Shown here: positions 1 to 8,016 of the stretch, one piece after another
Numbering within the stretch: position 1 is the first letter of the stretch
How the letters are laid out: every line of letters begins with the position of its first letter
Origin: RPQJ01 sp044226195
Lineage (GTDB): Bacteria > Pseudomonadota > Gammaproteobacteria > Steroidobacterales > Steroidobacteraceae
DNA: 64,000 nucleotides
Direction: 5' to 3'
NCBI GenBank assembly: GCA_044226195.1
Contig: JBGAHO010000002.1
Location: 62,001-126,000 of the forward strand
Notes under the pieces: generated by a model
The model's input: the letters and a program-made list of their open reading frames with translations, nothing else
Databases searched by the model: none
Told to the model about the DNA's origin: nothing
Made by a program: the position numbers and the translations under genes

Positions 1-209
1 TCCTGCACGGCACGCGCCACGTCGGACTCCAATGAACAGTCCGCCCGCACGGCCGCGACCGCGCCGACTTCACGCGCGACGTCGCCGGCGTCCCGCCGGC
101 CGACGATCACCACGCGCGCACCGGCCGCGGTGAATCGCGCCGCCACGGCCTGCCCGATACCGGAAGTGCCCCCGGTGATGACGGCCGTCTTGCCCTTGAG
201 TGAAAACAT
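1..209 (-). CDS. SDR family oxidoreductase, N-terminal part (cut by window edge)
   Basis: Partial gene running off the left edge; the start ATG is at 209. The first residues read MFSLKGKTAVITGG followed by TSGIGQAVAARF, which is the TGxxxGIG dinucleotide-binding motif of classical short-chain dehydrogenases. About 69 residues are visible, ending before the NNAG and YxxxK motifs, so the catalytic residues cannot be checked. The gene starts 21 bp after the stop of the TonB receptor on the same strand and is probably the last visible member of the operon that begins at 6835. The substrate is unknown. Confidence 0.85.
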   Translation of the reverse strand, partial: MFSLKGKTAVITGGTSGIGQAVAARFTAAGARVVIVGRRDAGDVAREVGAVAAVRADCSLESDVARAVQ

Positions 210-229
210 GCGTGCCTCCTCCGTGAGCA

Positions 230-2515
230 TCAACGAGTGTGGTATTCGACCGTCACGCCATACGTGCGCGGCTCGCCGACGACCCACTGGTCCCAGCCGA
301 ACGATGCGAGGTCGTAGGCGCCGACCAGGTAGTCCTCGTCCGCGAGGTTGCGCACCCAGGCGGTCACGGTCGCGTGCTCGCCGGGCGACGTCCAGGACAC
401 GTGCGCATTGGCGATCGTGTAGGCCCCCTGGCTCAGGATCGGGTCGTTGTTGACGGAGAAGTACTGCTGGCTCTGGTACTTCGCGTCCGCCTCGATCGCC
501 CACGCGCCGATGGCCGACGGGATCGTGTAGGTGGCCATCGCGTTGACGTTGGTCTTCGGCGCGCTCGGCAGCGTGCCGCCGCTCAGGTCCTGACCGAGCG
601 GCGTCTGGAACTTGTCGAACTTCGAGTGCGTGTAACCGGCGCCGAGTTGCAGTGTGAACGCTTCGATCGGACGCCAGACGGCCTCCATCTCGAGGCCGTA
701 CAGGGTCGAGGCCGCCGCGTTCGACAACTGCTGCACCGGCACGTCGCTGCTGCCGGAGGCGAGCACGAACACCTGCTGGTCGGTGAAGTCGTAGTAGAAG
801 GCCGCCAGGTTGAGGCGCAACTGGCCGCCCAGCTCGGACTTCAGGCCGACCTCGTAGCTCAGGAGCTTCTCGGGATTGACCAGCGCGGCTTCGGCCTGGT
901 CCTGCACGGCGCCGCCGTTGTAGTTGCCGCTGTTGAAGCCGCGCGAGATCGAGGCGTAGGCCAGCACGTCGTCGGCGAGCTTGTATGAGGCCGACAGCCG
1001 CCCCGATACGTCGTCCCACGACTTCTTCTCGCCGAAGTCGATGGTCTGGACGATGGCACGGTCGGTGATGTTGCGGTTGACGAAGAACATCATGTCGCTG
1101 ACGTCCGAGACGTCGGCCAGCCAGGCGCCGTAGTCAACCTGCTTGGTCTCGTGCGTGTAGCGCAGCCCGAGCGTGAACTTCCAGCGCTCGGTGGCCGCCC
1201 AGTCGACGTTGCCGAAGAGCGCGTAGCTGTCGGTTTTCATCGAGGAGATCTGGCCGAGGCCTTCCAGCACGTCGGTGAGGCCGCCCGACAGCGCGCCCGG
1301 ACCGAATCCGGGGATGGGGAAGCCGACGCTGCTGTCGAGGTCCTCGTGGAAGTAGTACGCGCCGGCGATCCAGCTCAGCGCGCCCTGCGGCGAAGTGAGC
1401 CGCAGCTCCTGGCTCGTCTGGCGCGGGTGGCCGTAGTAGTTGCCCGTCATGACGTAATTCGGGCTCGCATCCGGATCCTCGTGCACCTTCGAGGTGTTCT
1501 CCTCGTAGGCCGTCACCGAAGTGAGCGTGAACGCGGGCAGGCGCCAGTCGACGTTGACCGACGCGCCGGTCGAATCCACGTGCGTGTACTGCGACTTCAC
1601 GTCCCAGGCGCCCCGGTGGAAGTCGGTGGAATCGGCGTAGCCGAAGAAGTCCGTGCAGCCGCTGCCGAGCTTCGGCTTGACCGGGCACGGTCCGCCGGAC
1701 TCCGGATCGACGAGCCCGACCTGCTTGTACGGCAGCAGTTCGCTGCGATCCCGGCTGCCGTGGCCCTTCAGCAGCACGTCGACGTCGCCTGTCGGCTGCC
1801 ACAGCCACTGGGCCCGCCACGCGAGCGCATCGATCTTGCCGTCGTCCGAGTGCAGCAGGGCATTGCGCTGCAAGCCGTCGCGCGACTGGTACGACGCCGC
1901 GATGCGCGCCGCGCTGTGCTCGCCGGTGTCGAAGCCCACCGCACCTTCCGGATCGAGCTGGCCGTAACTGCCGGCAGTCAGGCTCGCGTCGGCGACCAGC
2001 CCCGCCCCGACTTCGGGACGCCTGGTGATGAGGCGCACGAGCCCGGCCGTCGTGTTCTGGCCGAACAGCGTGCCTTGCGGTCCGCGCGCGATCTCGACGC
2101 TGGCCACGTCGAAGATCTGCGAGCCCTGCACCGCCGGCGAACCGAGGTAGACGTCGTCGAGGTAGACACCGACCTTCGAGTTGGAGTTGGGATTGAACTG
2201 CGTCGAACCCACGCCGCGGATGAAGAAGCTCGGCGAGGTGTGCGCGAAGGAGCCCTGCTGCGACAGGTTCGGCGCGTAGCCGACCAGGTCGCGCGTCTGG
2301 GTCACGCCCGCGCCCGTGAGGTCGTCACCACTCAGCGCGGTGATCGAGATCGGCACGGACTGCACCGACTCGACGCGCCGCGTCGCGGTGACGGTGATCT
2401 CCTCGAGCTGGCCCTGCTCGGAGGACGGGGCGTCCTGCGCCGCCGCGACCTGCAGGGCGGCGGCCACGCCCAGCGCGAGTGCCGATGCCGATTGGCGCTT
2501 GAGATTCCGGTTCAT
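230..2515 (-). CDS. TonB-dependent outer-membrane receptor
   Basis: Active transporter of the outer membrane, about 761 residues. I chose the ATG at 2515 because it gives a clean signal peptide (MNRNLKRQ, then an Ala/Leu-rich core ending near VAAAQ). An upstream in-frame start at 2533 adds only six residues. A TonB box EEITVTATRR follows the signal, then a plug domain with the GPQGTLFGQNTTAG signature near residue 130, and a long barrel with alternating aromatic strands. The C-terminal strand ends EPRTYGVTVEYHTR, so the usual terminal Phe is not the last residue. It lies 30 bp after the beta-helix/cytochrome gene on the same strand. The receptor is of the broad FecA/FyuA-like type common in Steroidobacter and sphingomonads; the ligand cannot be inferred. 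Confidence 0.93.
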   Translation of the reverse strand: MNRNLKRQSASALALGVAAALQVAAAQDAPSSEQGQLEEITVTATRRVESVQSVPISITALSGDDLTGAGVTQTRDLVGYAPNLSQQGSFAHTSPSFFIRGVGSTQFNPNSNSKVGVYLDDVYLGSPAVQGSQIFDVASVEIARGPQGTLFGQNTTAGLVRLITRRPEVGAGLVADASLTAGSYGQLDPEGAVGFDTGEHSAARIAASYQSRDGLQRNALLHSDDGKIDALAWRAQWLWQPTGDVDVLLKGHGSRDRSELLPYKQVGLVDPESGGPCPVKPKLGSGCTDFFGYADSTDFHRGAWDVKSQYTHVDSTGASVNVDWRLPAFTLTSVTAYEENTSKVHEDPDASPNYVMTGNYYGHPRQTSQELRLTSPQGALSWIAGAYYFHEDLDSSVGFPIPGFGPGALSGGLTDVLEGLGQISSMKTDSYALFGNVDWAATERWKFTLGLRYTHETKQVDYGAWLADVSDVSDMMFFVNRNITDRAIVQTIDFGEKKSWDDVSGRLSASYKLADDVLAYASISRGFNSGNYNGGAVQDQAEAALVNPEKLLSYEVGLKSELGGQLRLNLAAFYYDFTDQQVFVLASGSSDVPVQQLSNAAASTLYGLEMEAVWRPIEAFTLQLGAGYTHSKFDKFQTPLGQDLSGGTLPSAPKTNVNAMATYTIPSAIGAWAIEADAKYQSQQYFSVNNDPILSQGAYTIANAHVSWTSPGEHATVTAWVRNLADEDYLVGAYDLASFGWDQWVVGEPRTYGVTVEYHTR

Positions 2516-2545
2516 GCGTGACCCCTTGCCCATGTGTGTTCTCTG

Positions 2546-3949
2546 TCAGTGGCTGAGTTCGGTGAGGATGTAGCGGGCGACCGCGAGGCGGACGTCCTCG
2601 GGCAGGTAGTCCTGCGAGGGCATCTCGGGATAGTCCGGGCGCTTGTGGACCGGATGGGCGATGAAGTCGGCCAGCTTCTGCGCGTCCTTGCCGTACAGGG
2701 CCTTGATCACGACCATCGGCGGGCCGACCAGCTTCGAGTTGTAGGTGTGGCAGCCGGTGCAGACCGCGAGGTAGGTGAGGCGTCCCTTCTGGTCCGTCGT
2801 GTACGGCGCGGCGACGACGGGCTTCGGCGTCTGCATCGACGCCACGGCCGCGGATGTCGCGCCCGGAGCGCAGTCCGCGAAGTTGCGCGTCCCGAGGGTG
2901 ATGATCGTCGCGCGCTCGGCGATGCAGTTGTCGCGGCCCTTGCCGGTCGACAACACGTCCACGCCCTTGTCGACGCCCGCGACATCCAGCAGGTCGCGGA
3001 GCGTGCCCTGCGGCTTGCCGCCGTTCGCGATGAAGAGGTTGCGCAGGACCTGCGTGCCGTCCGGGAACGGGTCCATGCGGTCGTCGGGCGTGGTGACGAG
3101 GAAGTTCGTCTCCGACACCATGACGCCGATGCCGTCGTTGTCGCGGATCAGGTTGCCTTCAACCGTCGTGTGATCCGTGCCCAGCACCAGGATGCCGAGT
3201 CCCGGCGGCGCACCTGCCGTGATCGCGCCCGGCGGCGCGTCGTTCTTGCGGTTGTTGTGCGCCACCACGTTGTTGCGCACGATCAGCCGGTCGGCGACCT
3301 TCACCGGCAGGCCCGGCAGCATCGTGGTCGCGATGCCGATCACGTTGTCGTGGACGTAGTTGTTCTCGACCAGGATGTCGCTCGAGTTCTCGCTCTCGAT
3401 GCCGATGATGCTGTCGTAGGTCTCGTTGTAGGTGACGTCGACGTTCTGCGACATGCCGACGTAGATCGCCGCGTCCTCCGAGCCGAACACGATGTTGTGC
3501 GACACGAGGCCGTTGCGGCCGAACTGCGGGAAGATCGCGTAGAAGCACGGGCCCTCGACGACGTTCCAGGCGATGCGATAGTTGTTCGCCCCCTGGGTCA
3601 TGATGCCGTTGCCCTTGTAGCGCTTGACCCAGAGACGCTCGACCGACACGCCGTGACCGGAGATCAGCACGCCGTCGTTCAGCCGGTTCTCGCCGTCGAG
3701 CACGGGCCACTGCCCGCCGCGGACGAGGCCGCGCAGCTCGATGCGGTCCTTGTCGATGAACACGGTCTCCTTGTAGAGACCCGGCTCGACTTCGATGCGG
3801 TCACCCGGCACGGCGCGCTTCACCGCCGCCTGGATCGACTCGCCTGCCTTCACGGTGAGCGTCGCCGCCGTGGCCGGCACGACGACGAGCGACACGCAGG
3901 TCGCGGCGAGCGCCCATGTGCCTGCGATCAGTGACTTGCTGAGGCGCAT
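2546..3949 (-). CDS. Parallel beta-helix protein fused to a C-terminal cytochrome c domain
   Basis: Predicted periplasmic protein of 467 residues with a signal peptide (about residues 1-28, ending TAA). Residues about 30-330 show repeated right-handed beta-helix turns (for example NNYRIAWNVVEGP, NVDVTYNETYDSIIGIESEN and ILVENNYVHDNVIGI), as in pectate-lyase-like and NosD-like folds. A linker follows, then a single-heme cytochrome c domain with CTGCH starting near residue 397 and a likely distal Met in YPEMP near 443. The beta-helix could bind a polysaccharide or another protein while the heme moves electrons; that role is inference. The gene is packed between a TPR gene (3 bp gap upstream) and a TonB receptor, indicating one transcription unit. 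Confidence 0.85.
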   Translation of the reverse strand: MRLSKSLIAGTWALAATCVSLVVVPATAATLTVKAGESIQAAVKRAVPGDRIEVEPGLYKETVFIDKDRIELRGLVRGGQWPVLDGENRLNDGVLISGHGVSVERLWVKRYKGNGIMTQGANNYRIAWNVVEGPCFYAIFPQFGRNGLVSHNIVFGSEDAAIYVGMSQNVDVTYNETYDSIIGIESENSSDILVENNYVHDNVIGIATTMLPGLPVKVADRLIVRNNVVAHNNRKNDAPPGAITAGAPPGLGILVLGTDHTTVEGNLIRDNDGIGVMVSETNFLVTTPDDRMDPFPDGTQVLRNLFIANGGKPQGTLRDLLDVAGVDKGVDVLSTGKGRDNCIAERATIITLGTRNFADCAPGATSAAVASMQTPKPVVAAPYTTDQKGRLTYLAVCTGCHTYNSKLVGPPMVVIKALYGKDAQKLADFIAHPVHKRPDYPEMPSQDYLPEDVRLAVARYILTELSH

Positions 3950-3952
3950 GGA

Positions 3953-4945
3953 TCAGTACTCCTTGCCGGTGATGGGGTCGACGCCGCCGTGCATGTTGGC
4001 GGCGGTGGGCTTGCGCGCGAGCAACTGCGGGTGTGCCTTCAGCAACGCGTCCCGCTTGTCGGTGAGCTTCTTCGCCAGGGCCGCGTCCGGAAGGCGCGTC
4101 GCGAGGTCGCGGGCGTTCTTCAGTTCGTCGGCGGCCGTCTGCAGGTCGGTCGGATCGGGTTCGACGGCGAGGATCTCGGTCAGCCGCGTCTTCGCGAGCG
4201 CCGGGTTGCGATCCTGCGCATAGACGTAAGCCGAGTACCGCAGCAGCGCGATGTTCTTCGGCGTCTGTGCGTGCGCCTGCTCGAGCAGCTTGACGGCTTT
4301 CACGCCGTCCCCGCCCGCGAATTCCGGCAGGTCGTAGTAGACCCGTCCCAGCACCCAGATCGCGTTGCCACCGAGCGCCTTCGGGTCCTTCGCCACGGCC
4401 TGGTCGAGCAGGGCCTGCGCAGCGCGCGTCTCCGTCATGAGCGTCTTCGCGTCCGCGATCCGGGTCGGCCACGTCAGCTTGTACAGCGCCCGCGCCGACA
4501 TCACGTCCGGATCCTCGACGGGCAGCGCAGCGAGACGCGCGTCGATCGCATTGCCGTGCTCGATCGAGTGCTGGATGCGCGCGGCCCACTCGGGCACGCG
4601 GATGCCGTACAGGTCGAAGTCCCACAGCAGGTTGACGTGGGACAGGTAGGCGACGTTCGCGAGCAGCGCCTGAACCTGCAGCGCCGCGTCCGTGGGCGCG
4701 CCTTCGGCAGCGGCGGACATCAGGTCGGCCGCGCAGCCGAGACTGTTCTTGTCCCACACGGCGGTCGACAGCTCGGTGACGCGCGCCTCGAACTGCCCGG
4801 GCGCAGGCATCGGGCATTCGTAGACCGCGTCCGCCGCGGAGTCCTCGACGCGCGACGGCCCCGCGGCGAGCACGGCGGTACCGGGGAGCAGCAACAGCAG
4901 CGCGCTGCAGTTCCGCCAGCGGATCAGCATCTGGGCCAGCTTCAT
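3953..4945 (-). CDS. Secreted TPR-like protein of unknown function
   Basis: A 330-residue protein with a signal peptide (MKLAQMLIRW, then a Leu-rich core ending AVLAAG). The remainder is almost entirely alpha-helical, with tetratricopeptide-like pairs such as GGNAIWVLGRVYYDLPEFAGG and LLRYSAYVYAQDRNPALAKTRL. The C-terminus, MHGGVDPITGKEY, is polar and short. No catalytic motif is visible. It is presumably a periplasmic scaffold for the cytochromes encoded on both sides (13 bp from the peroxidase-like gene and 3 bp from the beta-helix/cytochrome gene). That role is inferred from position only. Confidence 0.75.
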   Translation of the reverse strand: MKLAQMLIRWRNCSALLLLLPGTAVLAAGPSRVEDSAADAVYECPMPAPGQFEARVTELSTAVWDKNSLGCAADLMSAAAEGAPTDAALQVQALLANVAYLSHVNLLWDFDLYGIRVPEWAARIQHSIEHGNAIDARLAALPVEDPDVMSARALYKLTWPTRIADAKTLMTETRAAQALLDQAVAKDPKALGGNAIWVLGRVYYDLPEFAGGDGVKAVKLLEQAHAQTPKNIALLRYSAYVYAQDRNPALAKTRLTEILAVEPDPTDLQTAADELKNARDLATRLPDAALAKKLTDKRDALLKAHPQLLARKPTAANMHGGVDPITGKEY

Positions 4946-4958
4946 GGGGTGGGTACTC

Positions 4959-6146
4959 TCATGGGTGGAGCCTCGAAACGACGGGCAGCCCCGACGGCAC
5001 GGCCGCAGGGACCCGCGGCGCCATCGAGGTATCGGTAAGCGTGTTCAGGAACGCGAGCAGGTCGGCCACGTCGCCGGGCGACAGTTCAGCCCGCGTCATG
5101 TGCACGTGCCAGTGGACCTGCACCTGCGCACCCGCCGGCACGGCGTGGCCGCGGGGAGCGTTGTAGAAGTCGGCCACGTCGGTCAGCTTCGCCAGCTGGC
5201 CGGCCTGGAAATACGGTGCGGTCAAGGCGACGTTGCGCAGCGTCGGGACCTTGAACGCACCGTTGAGCGCCGGATTGCCGGGCGGCAGCGCGCCGGCGCC
5301 GAGATCGTAGGGCTGCCCGGCGACCGGCGGCGCACCGACGGCCGCGAGATCGTCGCTCGAGAAGAGCGGCGGCACGTGGCACTGCGCGCAGCGCCCGACG
5401 AAGCCCCGGAACACGTTCCAGCCGCGCACCTCGGACTCGCTGAGCGCGCGCTCGTCGCCGTGCGCGTAGCGATCGAAGCGGCTGTTGAGCGAGACGAGCG
5501 ACGTCTCGAAAGCCGCAAGTGCCGTGGTGACCTCGTCCAACGTGATCGCCTGCGACGCACTGCGGCGAAACGCCTGCGCGAACAGGCGACGGTACTGCGC
5601 GTTGTCGCCGAGCACTTTCTGGACGTGCCCCGGCGAACTCGCCATCTCGTTGGGCGCGAACAACGGCCCCGACGCCTGCTGCTCGAGCGACGAGGCGCGG
5701 CCGTCCCAGAACAGGCGACCGAGGAACCCGACGTTCCACAGCGTCGGCGTGTTGCGTGGCAGGAAGCTGCCGCCCTGTCGCGCCGGACCGACTCCCGACC
5801 CGCCCGCGCCCATGCCCGTGGCACGACCATCGGCGTACGCGAGGTCCGGGTGATGGCAGTGCGCGCAGGACACGCTGCCGTCCCCGGACAGCACCGGATC
5901 GAAGAACAGCAGGCGGCCGAGGTCGATCTGCTGCGGTGTGTAACTGCCCTTCATCTCGGGCAGCGGCACGCGCAAGCCGCCCTGCCCCGGCGAGGCGGTG
6001 TACATCTGGTACAGGCTGACGAGATGGCAGCGTCCGTCGGCGCCGCGATCGAAACTCGGCGGACAGCGATCGCTCAGCACGAAGGATGCGGCCGCCAGCG
6101 GGCCGCCGACGAAGAGGAGCGTGAGCGTCAGCGCGACGCGCCGCAT
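4959..6146 (-). CDS. Di-heme cytochrome c peroxidase / MauG family protein
   Basis: Periplasmic di-heme enzyme of 395 residues. The ATG at 6146 gives a signal peptide MRRVALTLTLLFVGGPLAAA; the open frame extends further upstream but only over the neighbouring gene. Two heme-binding motifs are visible, CAHCH near residue 94 and CAQCH near residue 253, with the family's LGRLLFFDPVLSGDG and RNTPTLWNVGF and, before the second heme, GWNVFRGF segments. Members either reduce hydrogen peroxide or, like MauG, oxidise protein or organic substrates. A His-rich HWHVHMTR stretch near the C-terminus is unusual. Its start overlaps the end of the upstream cytochrome c gene by 19 bp, so the two are probably translationally coupled. 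Confidence 0.9.
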   Translation of the reverse strand: MRRVALTLTLLFVGGPLAAASFVLSDRCPPSFDRGADGRCHLVSLYQMYTASPGQGGLRVPLPEMKGSYTPQQIDLGRLLFFDPVLSGDGSVSCAHCHHPDLAYADGRATGMGAGGSGVGPARQGGSFLPRNTPTLWNVGFLGRLFWDGRASSLEQQASGPLFAPNEMASSPGHVQKVLGDNAQYRRLFAQAFRRSASQAITLDEVTTALAAFETSLVSLNSRFDRYAHGDERALSESEVRGWNVFRGFVGRCAQCHVPPLFSSDDLAAVGAPPVAGQPYDLGAGALPPGNPALNGAFKVPTLRNVALTAPYFQAGQLAKLTDVADFYNAPRGHAVPAGAQVQVHWHVHMTRAELSPGDVADLLAFLNTLTDTSMAPRVPAAVPSGLPVVSRLHP

Positions 6147-6835
6147 GGCGAGGAGGCCGGATCCGCGCAGCCGTTCGCTGCGGCCTTCGCCGTGGCGCCC
6201 GGCAACGACACCGCGTAAGCGATCACGTCGCGCAGCGCCTGCTCGCTGGTCACCGTGGCGGTGATGCCCCGCATCGCGGCGCCGCGTTCGTCGTTCGGCG
6301 CGTTGCCGCGTCGACCCGAGGCGAACGCCGTGAACTGGCGCACGAGGTACCAGTCCGACATGCCGGCGAGTCGCGGTGCCTCGAGCGACACGCCGCCTTC
6401 GCCCTGCGCGCCATGACAGGCCGCACAGGTCGCAAAAGTTGCCTGCCCGGCCCGCGCATCGGCCTGGAACGTGGCCGCGCCCGGCACGTCGGCCATCGCG
6501 CTGACGTAGGCCGACAGTCGGCCAACGGCCGTGTCGTCGAGCAGCGCGGCGATCTGCACCATCTGCGCGCCATACGTATCTCCGGGCGATGCCCCACGGC
6601 GGCCGTCGCGGAAATCGGCGAGCTGCCGACCGATGTAGCGCGCGTCGAGGCCGGCGATACGCGGCGCGCCGATCTCCTTGTTGCCCTGCGCAAACACGCC
6701 GTGGCAACCCTGGCAGATGTCGAACTCCGTCGGACGCGGCGGGCCGATGCCGGCCTGCGCGGCGCCGGGGCCCGCCAGCATCAGCCACGCAACCAGCCCC
6801 GCGGCGGGAACGCTCACGCGTCCTGCACGATGCAC
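6128..6835 (-). CDS. Di-heme cytochrome c (cytochrome c4/c553-like)
   Basis: About 235 residues if the GTG at 6835 is the start. That start places a signal peptide (VHRAGRVSVPAAGLVAWLML, cleaved after AAQA) at the N-terminus. An upstream ATG at 6979 would run through the operator-like palindrome and is unlikely. Two CxxCH motifs, CQGCH near residue 41 and CAACH near residue 137, lie in two similar halves, each followed by the (P)RxAG(L/M)xxxY pattern and a Met-containing segment, as in cytochrome c4. It would donate electrons to, or accept them from, the adjacent MauG-like enzyme. It is the first gene of the minus-strand operon and lies opposite the divergent TetR gene. Confidence 0.85.
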   Translation of the reverse strand: MHRAGRVSVPAAGLVAWLMLAGPGAAQAGIGPPRPTEFDICQGCHGVFAQGNKEIGAPRIAGLDARYIGRQLADFRDGRRGASPGDTYGAQMVQIAALLDDTAVGRLSAYVSAMADVPGAATFQADARAGQATFATCAACHGAQGEGGVSLEAPRLAGMSDWYLVRQFTAFASGRRGNAPNDERGAAMRGITATVTSEQALRDVIAYAVSLPGATAKAAANGCADPASSPCGASR

Positions 6836-6918
6836 GCTCAAAGGAGTCTCCCGCCTGGCGGCGCGCCCGCCGCTCGTGTGGACGAGTATGCCGAATCCGG
6901 GCGGCGTTGCAAACACGA

Positions 6919-6936
6919 ACTCGCCAATTGGCGAGT
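6919..6936. promoter_or_regulatory. Perfect 18-bp palindrome, likely TetR operator
   Basis: The sequence ACTCGCCAATTGGCGAGT is a perfect inverted repeat, with three further symmetric pairs outside it (ACG on the left, CGT on the right, one mismatch between). It sits in the 218-bp gap between the divergent cytochrome c operon (start 6835) and the TetR gene (start 7054). Size, symmetry and position match the operators of TetR-family repressors that control themselves and a divergent target. Confidence 0.7.
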
Positions 6937-7053
6937 CCGTATCGTTGCATGGCGACTCTTGTTGCGCCGCATCAGGCATGACCGGCGCCTCGCGAACCCA
7001 GCGACGGGCGCGCCCGTCTTGCTAAGATCCCCTACCGACCCAGGCCGGACACG

Positions 7054-7704
7054 ATGAAACGCACGCCAACCGCACCCTCCCCGGCACGCCCCACGCAGCG
7101 ACGTGGCGACGAACGCCGCGAACGCCTGTTGCGCGCGGCACAGGCGCTGCTGCAGACGAAGGATTTCCAGGACATCACGTTCGTGGCGGTGTGCAAGCGG
7201 GCCGGCATTCCCCACGGATCCGCGCGCTACTTCTATCCGGACCTTCCGGCCCTGCTGCGCGGGCTGCTCGCCGACCTCGGCGCAAAGCACGACGAGTTCG
7301 TCAATCGCCCGATCCGCGGGCGCGTGACGCAGTCGTGGCAGGCGCTGACGCAGTCCCTGATCGACCGGTCGGCACGGTTCCAGCAGCGTCATCCCGTGTT
7401 CGCGAAACTGACGATCGGCGGCCACATGCCGCCGGAACTGAAGCGCCTCGACCGTGACGCCGACTTCGATCGCGCGCGGTCGCTGATCCAGAGCCTCGAC
7501 GAGTTCTTCGTCCTGCCCCGCCACCCGGACAACCTGCGCGTGGCGTACTACGCGGTCGAGGTGGTCGACACGGCATTCATGCTGTCGATGCGCGAGAGCG
7601 GCAGGCTCACGGCGTGGTGGGTGAGGCAGGCCAAACAGGCGGCCACGGCCGTGCTGGCACGGCAGTTCGGGCAGGACCTGCCGCGACGTCCGGGCGGCGA
7701 CTGA
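7054..7704 (+). CDS. TetR family transcriptional regulator
   Basis: A 216-residue DNA-binding regulator. The N-terminal domain (about residues 18-65) has the TetR helix-turn-helix pattern: RRERLLRAAQALL, ITFVAVCKRAGIPHGSARYFYPD, LPALLRGLL. The remainder is an all-helical ligand-binding and dimerisation domain without recognisable specificity. It is transcribed away from the cytochrome/TonB receptor operon across a shared promoter region containing a perfect palindrome, so it probably represses itself and that operon. The inducer is unknown. Confidence 0.9.
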   Translation: MKRTPTAPSPARPTQRRGDERRERLLRAAQALLQTKDFQDITFVAVCKRAGIPHGSARYFYPDLPALLRGLLADLGAKHDEFVNRPIRGRVTQSWQALTQSLIDRSARFQQRHPVFAKLTIGGHMPPELKRLDRDADFDRARSLIQSLDEFFVLPRHPDNLRVAYYAVEVVDTAFMLSMRESGRLTAWWVRQAKQAATAVLARQFGQDLPRRPGGD

Positions 7705-7712
7705 CGCGCTCG

Positions 7713-7738
7713 CGACGACGCCCGGGCGACCGTCGTCG
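7713..7738. terminator. GC-rich hairpin after the TetR gene
   Basis: CGACGACG pairs with CGTCGTCG across a 10-base loop just after the tetR stop codon. A short T run (GATTTTT) follows only about 12 bases later, so it is not a textbook intrinsic terminator. It may still separate tetR from the kdp operon on the same strand. Confidence 0.4.
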
Positions 7739-7834
7739 GCCTCCCGGACCGATTTTTCACACGAATCCCCCTGTCGGCCCGGCAGGCGCAGGACCACCAT
7801 GGCAGCCGACTCCTGACGATCCGGAGGGTGCTCC

Positions 7835-7927
7835 ATGGAGATCACCGTCATTCTCATCTCGCTGGGCCTCGTCGTTGCTACGTACGGGCTCTACCGGCTG
7901 ATCGACGCGCTGCGGAGTTCGCCGTGA
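7835..7927 (+). CDS. 30-residue membrane peptide leading the kdp operon
   Basis: Small reading frame MEITVILISLGLVVATYGLY followed by RLIDALRSSP. It forms one hydrophobic helix with a short basic tail. A good ribosome site (GGAGG, seven bases before the ATG) supports translation. Its stop overlaps the GTG start of kdpF by four bases (GTGA), so the two are likely coupled. It has the same length and single-helix shape as KdpF but lacks the ALLxPEKF ending. It may be an extra KdpF-like subunit or a leader peptide; I do not recognise it as a named family. Confidence 0.6.
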   Translation: MEITVILISLGLVVATYGLYRLIDALRSSP

Positions 7928-8016
7928 CGCCGCTCGACCTGCTCGGTCTGGTGGTGGCCGTCGGCCTGGCCGGCTACCTGTTCGTCGCCCTGCTTTGGCC
8001 GGAGAAGTTCCAGTGA
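7924..8016 (+). CDS. kdpF: Potassium-transporting ATPase subunit KdpF
   Basis: A 30-residue single-helix peptide starting with GTG. It reads VTPLDLLGLVVAVGLAGYLF then VALLWPEKFQ; the GYLxxALLxPEKF ending is typical of KdpF. KdpF stabilises the KdpFABC complex in the inner membrane. The stop codon overlaps the kdpA GTG start by four bases. Confidence 0.9.
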   Translation: MTPLDLLGLVVAVGLAGYLFVALLWPEKFQ

